A DNA stretch of 64,000 bases, taken from NCBI RefSeq assembly GCF_028737265.1, contig NZ_JAQZAK010000004.1:1-64000 (forward strand). The letters are read 5' to 3'. The position numbers were made by a program, and so were the translations under genes. Below the pieces are notes generated by a model that was not told the DNA's origin, made no database searches, and worked only from the letters and a program-made list of their open reading frames with translations. Positions 59,393 to 64,000 of this stretch are shown in pieces; within the stretch, counting starts at the first letter, position 1, and each line of letters begins with the position of its first letter. Source of the DNA: Actinomycetospora callitridis. Lineage in GTDB: Bacteria > Actinomycetota > Actinomycetes > Mycobacteriales > Pseudonocardiaceae.

Positions 59393-60412
59393 TCAGGCCG
59401 CCGGGTCGACGACCACGAAGTCGTCGGGCACCGGGCGGCCGTCGAGGTGGGCCTCGAGCATCTCCCGGACGCCCTCGGCGATCCTGGCCTGCGCCTCCTG
59501 CGTCATCCCCGAGCAGTGGATGGTCATGGCCTCCGCGCCCTCGGGCAGCGAGCGCCAGGGGTGGTCGGCCGGCGCCGGCTGGGGGTACCAGGTGTCGCCG
59601 GCGTAGCCCGCGAGGTGCCCGGACCCGATCGCCTCGACCAGCGCGTCCCGGTCGACGATGGCGCCGCGGGCGGTGTTGACCAGCCAGGAACCGGGCTTCA
59701 TCGCCTTCAGGCGCTCCGGACCGAACAGCGCCTGGCTGCCCTCCATCAGCGGCAGGGCCAGGCAGATGACGTCCGACTCGGCGACCAGGGTGTCGAGGCG
59801 GGCGTACCGCACGCCCAGCGAGGCCTCCTCGCCGGCCGAGCGCCGGTGGTTGGCGTAGTACAGCATCCGCACGTCGAAGCCCTTGAGCCGCAGCGCGGTG
59901 CGGGCACCGATGGCCCCGAGCCCCACGATGCCGACGGTCTTGCCCTCGAGGTCGTGCGACGGTCCGGCGATCTTCGCGACGTCCCAGCCACCCTCGCGGG
60001 CCTCGGTGTGGGCCGGCACGAAGTTCCGGACCAGCGCGAGGATCTGCAGGACGTTGTGCTCGGCGACGCTGACGACGTTGCTGCCGGTGACCTCGGCGAC
60101 GGTGACGCCGTGCTGCTTCGCGGTCTCGGGCTCGGTGTGGTCGGAGCCGATGCCCGCCGTGATCACCAGCTTGAGGTTCGACGCCTTCGACACGCGCTCC
60201 TCGTCGAGGTAGACGGGCCAGAACGGCGTCGTGATCAGCACCTCGGCGTCGGAGAGCTCGGCGTCGAGCCCCTCGCCGGTGTCGGTGGTCGTGACCAGCT
60301 CGTGGCCGCGCTCCGACAGGAACTCGCGCAGCCCGAGGGCTCGATCCGCACTGGCGGGGACGTCGACGTCGACGGCGTCGGACGACGGGTAGGACACGTA
60401 GACGACCTTCAT
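59393..60412 (-). CDS. fdh: Formate dehydrogenase, D-2-hydroxyacid dehydrogenase family
   Basis: A 339-residue soluble NAD(P)-dependent formate dehydrogenase. It aligns along its length with Pseudomonas-type FDH: PFWPVYLDEERV, AGIGSDHTEPE, SVAEHNVLQILALVRNFVPAH, GYAGDTWYPQPAPADHPWR, with the catalytic Arg in VNTARGAIVDRDA and His in IHCSGMT. In the cofactor domain, the acidic residue at the end of the second strand (Asp221 of the Pseudomonas enzyme) is Ala here (YYANHRR), and the Ala198 equivalent is Gly. That pattern is known to allow NADP+. It lacks the C-terminal extension of the 400-residue bacterial enzyme. The start is ATG at 60412. Confidence 0.9.
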   Translation of the reverse strand: MKVVYVSYPSSDAVDVDVPASADRALGLREFLSERGHELVTTTDTGEGLDAELSDAEVLITTPFWPVYLDEERVSKASNLKLVITAGIGSDHTEPETAKQHGVTVAEVTGSNVVSVAEHNVLQILALVRNFVPAHTEAREGGWDVAKIAGPSHDLEGKTVGIVGLGAIGARTALRLKGFDVRMLYYANHRRSAGEEASLGVRYARLDTLVAESDVICLALPLMEGSQALFGPERLKAMKPGSWLVNTARGAIVDRDALVEAIGSGHLAGYAGDTWYPQPAPADHPWRSLPEGAEAMTIHCSGMTQEAQARIAEGVREMLEAHLDGRPVPDDFVVVDPAA

Positions 60413-60459
60413 GCGGTCGGCTACCCGGCCGCCCGCGACCGATATCGGTGGGGCGTGCC

Positions 60460-61317
60460 TCAGCCCGGCAGCGTCTCCCCGCCGATGGGTGCGAGCACCT
60501 CGCCGGTGTAGTACGACGACATCCGGTCCGACGCGAAGAACACGAAGGACGGCGCGATCTCGTCGGGCGAGGCGGGGCGACCCATGGGGGCCTGGGCCCC
60601 GAAGGAGTCGACCTTCTCCTCGGGCATCGTCGCCGGGATCAGCGGCGTCCACACCGGGCCGGGCGCGACGCAGTTCACGCGGATGCCGCGCGGCAGCAGC
60701 ACCTGCGCGAGCGAGTACGTCAGCGCGTGCACCGCGCCCTTCGTCGCCGAGTAGTCGATGAGCGACTTGTTGCCGCGCAGCCCGTTCACCGAGCCCGTGT
60801 TGATGATCGCGGAGCCCTCCCCCATGTAGGGCAGCGCGTCCTTGGTGACCCAGAAGAAGCTGTGGATGTTCACGTCGAACGTGCGGGCCCACTGCTCGTC
60901 GGAGAGCTCCTCGAGCGACCCGACCGGCTCCTGGGTGGCGGCGTTGTTGACGACGATGTCGAGCCCGCCGAGCTCGTCGGCGGCGCGCTCGACGGTGCGA
61001 CGGCAGTGGTCGCGGTCGGCGAGGTCGCCGGGCAGGCACACGCAGCGACGGCCCCGGGCCTCGACGAGCTTCTTCGTGTGGGACGCGTCGTCGCCCTCGT
61101 TGAGATAGGCCAGCGCGACGTCGGCGCCCTCCTCGGCGAAGGCGACGGCGACGGCGCGCCCGATGCCGGAGTCGCCGCCGGTGATCAGCGCCTTCCGGCC
61201 GGCCAGCAGGTCGCGCCCGACGTAGCCGGTCATCTCGTCGTTCGGCTCGGGGTCCATCGACCCGGTGCTGCCGGGGTAGGACTGTTCCTGGGGCGGGGGC
61301 TGCTCGCTGCTGCTCAT
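60460..61317 (-). CDS. SDR family oxidoreductase (glucose dehydrogenase-like)
   Basis: A 285-residue short-chain dehydrogenase with a 40-residue hydrophilic leader. GRKALITGGDSGIGRAVAVAFAEEGADVAL is the cofactor motif, VVNNAA, the Ser of INTGSVNGLRG and the pair YSATKGAVH form the catalytic set. The layout matches YhdG/YxjG-like SDRs often induced by general stress and annotated as glucose or ribitol dehydrogenase; the substrate is unknown. The ATG at 61317 has no strong ribosome-binding site. It may be co-transcribed with the upstream gene at 61882. Confidence 0.88.
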   Translation of the reverse strand: MSSSEQPPPQEQSYPGSTGSMDPEPNDEMTGYVGRDLLAGRKALITGGDSGIGRAVAVAFAEEGADVALAYLNEGDDASHTKKLVEARGRRCVCLPGDLADRDHCRRTVERAADELGGLDIVVNNAATQEPVGSLEELSDEQWARTFDVNIHSFFWVTKDALPYMGEGSAIINTGSVNGLRGNKSLIDYSATKGAVHALTYSLAQVLLPRGIRVNCVAPGPVWTPLIPATMPEEKVDSFGAQAPMGRPASPDEIAPSFVFFASDRMSSYYTGEVLAPIGGETLPG

Positions 61318-61369
61318 GCCCGACGGTCTTGACGACGACGGGCGCCCCCGAAACGTGCGAGTGGGCCCG

Positions 61370-61882
61370 TCACCGCAGACTGGCGATCTTGTCGAGCACC
61401 GTCTTGCGGTTCTTGGTGCGGCGCTCGTAGGCGTCGACCTTGCCCAGATCGGTGGCCGAGAGCCCCTCGAGCTTCACCGTGACGTCGCCGACGTTCAGGT
61501 CGTCGTAGTCCTTGATCGGCAGGTCGTCCTCCACCGACACCGCGCCCTTGGCCTCGCCCTCCGCGGTCTCGGCGCCGGGCACCTTGCGCGCCTGGTCCGC
61601 CGCGGTCCCGGCCACGCTGCCCAGGCCCGATCCGAGGCGCTCGAGCAGCGCGGGGAAGGCCGTGGCGAGCTCGCGGGTGAACGACGCCTGGGCGCGCGCG
61701 AACGCCTGCACCCACTCGGCCGTGCGGTTCCCGGCGGCCTCCTCGGCCTCGGCGACGTTCTCGAGCAGCTCCTTGTACGCGCGCAGCGACTCCTCGCCGC
61801 CCTGGCGCGCGCGGCTCATGATCTGCTCGTTCAGGCCGCGGACCTGCTCGACGACCTGCTCGACCTTCGGGTTACCGGCCAT
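61370..61882 (-). CDS. Helical hypothetical protein
   Basis: A 170-residue soluble protein. A heptad-like helix MAGNPKVEQVVEQVRGLNEQIMSRAR starts it, leading to long alpha-helical segments and then a 45-residue C-terminal motif. That motif contains IKDYDDLNVGDVTVKLEGLS and LGKVDAYERRTKNRKTVLDKI, a short conserved module found in several actinobacterial proteins near stress or envelope genes. Function unknown. GGAGGAGTC is the RBS before the ATG at 61882. Confidence 0.65.
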   Translation of the reverse strand: MAGNPKVEQVVEQVRGLNEQIMSRARQGGEESLRAYKELLENVAEAEEAAGNRTAEWVQAFARAQASFTRELATAFPALLERLGSGLGSVAGTAADQARKVPGAETAEGEAKGAVSVEDDLPIKDYDDLNVGDVTVKLEGLSATDLGKVDAYERRTKNRKTVLDKIASLR

Positions 61883-62030
61883 GACTCCTCCTGGACACGT
61901 ATGCCTCGCTGCATCGGCAGCTCCTCGTTTCCCGGACAGAGGTGTCCCCCAAACAGGCCAGCGCCCTCGACGTTCCGGGTGCGGACGGATCGCGGCCCCG
62001 TCGCGTGTTCCGACGGCCGGGACGCGCCGT

Positions 62031-62059
62031 GTGACGGGGCTCGCAACGCCACCTACAGT
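62031..62059 (+). promoter_or_regulatory. Probable promoter of fdhF
   Basis: GTGACG (62031-62036), a 17-bp spacer and TACAGT (62054-62059) give a sound -35/-10 pair. The start site would be near 62066, leaving a leader of about 33 nt with the RBS GAAGGAG at 62084-62090. Confidence 0.55.
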
Positions 62060-62098
62060 GGTGACGACGACGACACCGTCGGTGAAGGAGAGCTCGGC

Positions 62099-64000
62099 AT
62101 GCGCACTCGTAGGCCCCGCCACGTCCGGCTGACCGAACCCCTGGTCCGCGAGAACGGCGAGCTGCGGCCGGCGAGCTGGGACGAGGCGCTGGAGCGCGCC
62201 GCCGCCGGCCTGCGCGGCGTGCCCGCCGACGCCTTCGGGATGTTCAGCTGCTCGAAGGCCACGAACGAGATGAACTACGCCGCGCAGAAGTTCTCGCGGG
62301 TGGTGATGGGCAGCAACAACGTCGACAGTTGCAACCGCACTTGACACGCTCCCAGTGTCGTCGGTCTGACGACGGTGTTCGGTGCCGGCGGCGGCACCTC
62401 CGCCTACGTGGAGGCGGAGCACGCCGACCTCATCATCCTGTGGGGCTCCAACGCGCGGGAGACCCACCCGATCTTCTTCCACCACGTGCTGCAGGGCATC
62501 CGCCGCGGCACCCGCATGTACTCCGTGGACCCGCGCCACACCTCGACCGCGCAGTGGGCCGACGCCTGGCTCGGGCTCGACGTCGGCACGGACATCGCGC
62601 TGGCCAACACGGTCGGCCGCGAGATCATCCACGCCGGGCTGGTGAACGAGGCGTTCGTCGAGCGCGCGACCACGGGGTTCGAGGAGTACCGGGCGACGGT
62701 CGAGCCGTACACGCTGGAGCGCGGCGAGGAGATCACCGGCGTCCCGGCGGCGACGATCCGCGAGCTCGCGCACGCCTACGCCCGCGCCGACCGTGCGCAG
62801 ATCTGCTGGACGCTCGGCATCACCGAGCACCACAACGCGGCCGACTACGTGTTCGCGCTGATCAACCTCGCGCTGCTCACCGGGCACGTGGGCCGCTACG
62901 GGTCCGGCCTGGTGCCGCTGCGCGGGCAGAACAACGTCCAGGGCGGCGGTGACATGGGCTCCATCCCGGCCAAGCTGCCGGGGGGCTACGACGTCCACGA
63001 CGAGGACGCCCGCGCCCGCTTCGCCTCGGTCTGGGGCACCGACGACTACCCGCGCGAGCCCGGGATGCACCTGTCCCAGATGTTCGAGGCGATGGAGCGC
63101 GGCGAGCTCAAGGCCCTCTACTGCATCGGGGAGAACCCGGCGGAGTCCGAGGCCAACGCGACGCACGCCCGGCACATGCTCGAGGGCCTGGACACCCTGA
63201 TCGTGCAGGACATCTTCCGCACGGCCACCGCGGAGCTCGCCGACGTCGTGTTCCCCGCGACGGCGGACTGGTGCGAGTACGAGGGCACGGTGACGAACTC
63301 CGAGCGGCGCGTGCAGCGCGTCCGCAAGGCGATCGACCCGCCGGGGCTCGCGCGCCCGGACACCCACGCCATCTGCGCGCTGGCCACGAAGCTCGGGCAC
63401 GACTGGGGCGAGCCCACCGCGGAGGAGGTGTGGGACGAGTTGCGCTCGGTGTCGCTCAACTGGCACGCCGGGATGAGCTACGAGCGCCTCGACGAGCTCG
63501 GCGGCATCCAGTGGCCGTGCCCGTCGCTCGACCACCCCGGCACGCCGCTCATGCACGCGCGGCTCTGGGCCGACGACCCCGCCGATCGCGGGACGCCGGC
63601 GCCGTTCACCGCGGTCGAGCACGTGGCGCCCGTCGACGTCCTCGACGACGAGTTCCCGATCCGCCTGACCACCGTCCGGCTGCTCGACGCCTACAACTCC
63701 GGCGTGCAGACCGGCGGCTACGCCTCCCCCATGCGCAGGCCGGAGTCGTTGCGCATCGACGCGGAGGACGCCGCCCGCCTGGGCATCGAGAACGGCGAGC
63801 GGGTGCGCGTCGTGTCCCGTCGTGGCGCGGTCGAGGCACCGATCGGCATCGACCCGTCCCTGCGTCCGGGGCTCGCGTCGTTCACACCGCACTTCAGCGA
63901 GGAGGTCGACGTCAACGTGCTGACGAACGACGCGTGGGACCCGAAGTCGGGGACCTCGGAGTTCAAGGCCACCGCCGTCCGTGTCGAGAAGATCGACGCC
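62099..64000 (+). CDS. fdhF: Selenocysteine-containing formate dehydrogenase alpha subunit, 3' end cut by window
   Basis: A Mo/W-bis-MGD oxidoreductase of the formate dehydrogenase alpha family, 634 codons visible. The ATG at 62099 follows GAAGGAG. Codon 82 is an in-frame TGA (62342-62344) between SNNVDSCNRT and HAPSVVGL, exactly where FDH-H has selenocysteine and other members have cysteine; the catalytic His follows. A bacterial SECIS hairpin lies downstream. GSNARETHP, LRGQNNVQGGGDMG (active-site Arg and Gln) and the C-terminal molybdopterin domain (LLDAYNSGVQTGGYASPMRR) are intact. The N-terminal [4Fe-4S] domain (C-x2-C-x3-C, about 55 residues in FDH-H) is missing, and the promoter and RBS support this short start. 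Electron partners are not in the window. Confidence 0.9.
62342..62377 (+). promoter_or_regulatory. UGA-Sec codon and bacterial SECIS element
   Basis: The TGA at 62342-62344 is followed by a hairpin with arms GTCGTC (62357-62362) and GACGAC (62368-62373). The loop is GGTCT (62363-62367). The loop begins 19 nt after the TGA, as in E. coli fdhF, and the loop G-U is conserved. Outer pairs (about C53-G77 and A54-U76 in the last two digits) may extend the stem. Confidence 0.85.

Noticed and set aside
62342..62344. The TGA as an ordinary nonsense mutation in a dying gene
   Set aside because: It falls exactly at the catalytic Sec/Cys codon, the frame continues intact for over 550 codons, and a SECIS follows at the canonical distance.

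Overview
The window is GC-rich DNA of roughly 73 percent from an actinomycete. The best guess is a member of the Pseudonocardiaceae of the Pseudonocardia or Actinomycetospora kind. Support comes from many GTG starts, one leaderless gene, an F420:NADPH oxidoreductase, an MmpS-like protein, a DesA3-like desaturase, DUF3140, DUF2332 and SCO6745-type proteins, and a bacterial type A RNase P RNA of actinobacterial sequence. No tRNA, rRNA, CRISPR array or intact transposase was seen. The left edge cuts a LuxR/AAA regulator and the right edge cuts a formate dehydrogenase.

Layout. 1-17.9 kb holds single genes and short operons: F420 reductase, hydrolases, small oxidoreductase-fold proteins, a heme oxygenase beside a candidate iron box, ArsR and AraC regulators next to DHFR-like and flavin-barrel proteins, and two broken genes (a catalase and a MOSC protein), each with an in-gene deletion that also shifts the frame. 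18.0-19.7 kb holds rnpB and, about 1.3 kb away, a partial copy of its 3' end, as expected for an old attachment-site duplication flanking a small islet with a cupin gene. 19.8-25.3 kb has two transporter-like genes, an XRE regulator divergent from an aldo/keto reductase, and a DUF2332 gene. 25.3-27.6 kb is a conserved operon (Nif3-like, C4 zinc ribbon, histidine phosphatase).

27.6-38.1 kb is the most unusual region: seven overlapping or nearly abutting minus-strand genes encoding a GrpE-like factor, a short Hsp70, a large FN3-repeat protein, a zinc-ribbon TRAFAC-type GTPase, a GAP1-type protein, a second membrane-anchored GTPase and a tiny membrane protein. It resembles computationally predicted GTPase/GAP1 systems that, to my knowledge, have no established function. 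Its translational coupling and three in-frame 15-bp repeat tracts argue for one co-expressed machine: Hsp70 and GrpE for conformational work, two GTPases as switches, GAP1 as regulator, FN3 as scaffold.

38.3-58 kb is mostly housekeeping: LMW tyrosine phosphatase and fructosamine kinase, SURF1, CobD, TenA, a GNAT enzyme, an MHS-type transporter, glucose-6-phosphate dehydrogenase, a lone CO-dehydrogenase-like large subunit, glutamine-dependent NAD synthetase, PspC and a Ser/Thr kinase. 58.1-64 kb carries a fatty acid desaturase, a soluble D-2-hydroxyacid-type formate dehydrogenase, an SDR and, at the right edge, a molybdenum/tungsten formate dehydrogenase whose catalytic residue is encoded by an in-frame TGA. 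A bacterial-type SECIS hairpin follows at the same spacing as in E. coli fdhF, so this is a selenoprotein. The host should therefore encode SelA, SelB, SelD and tRNA-Sec outside this window.
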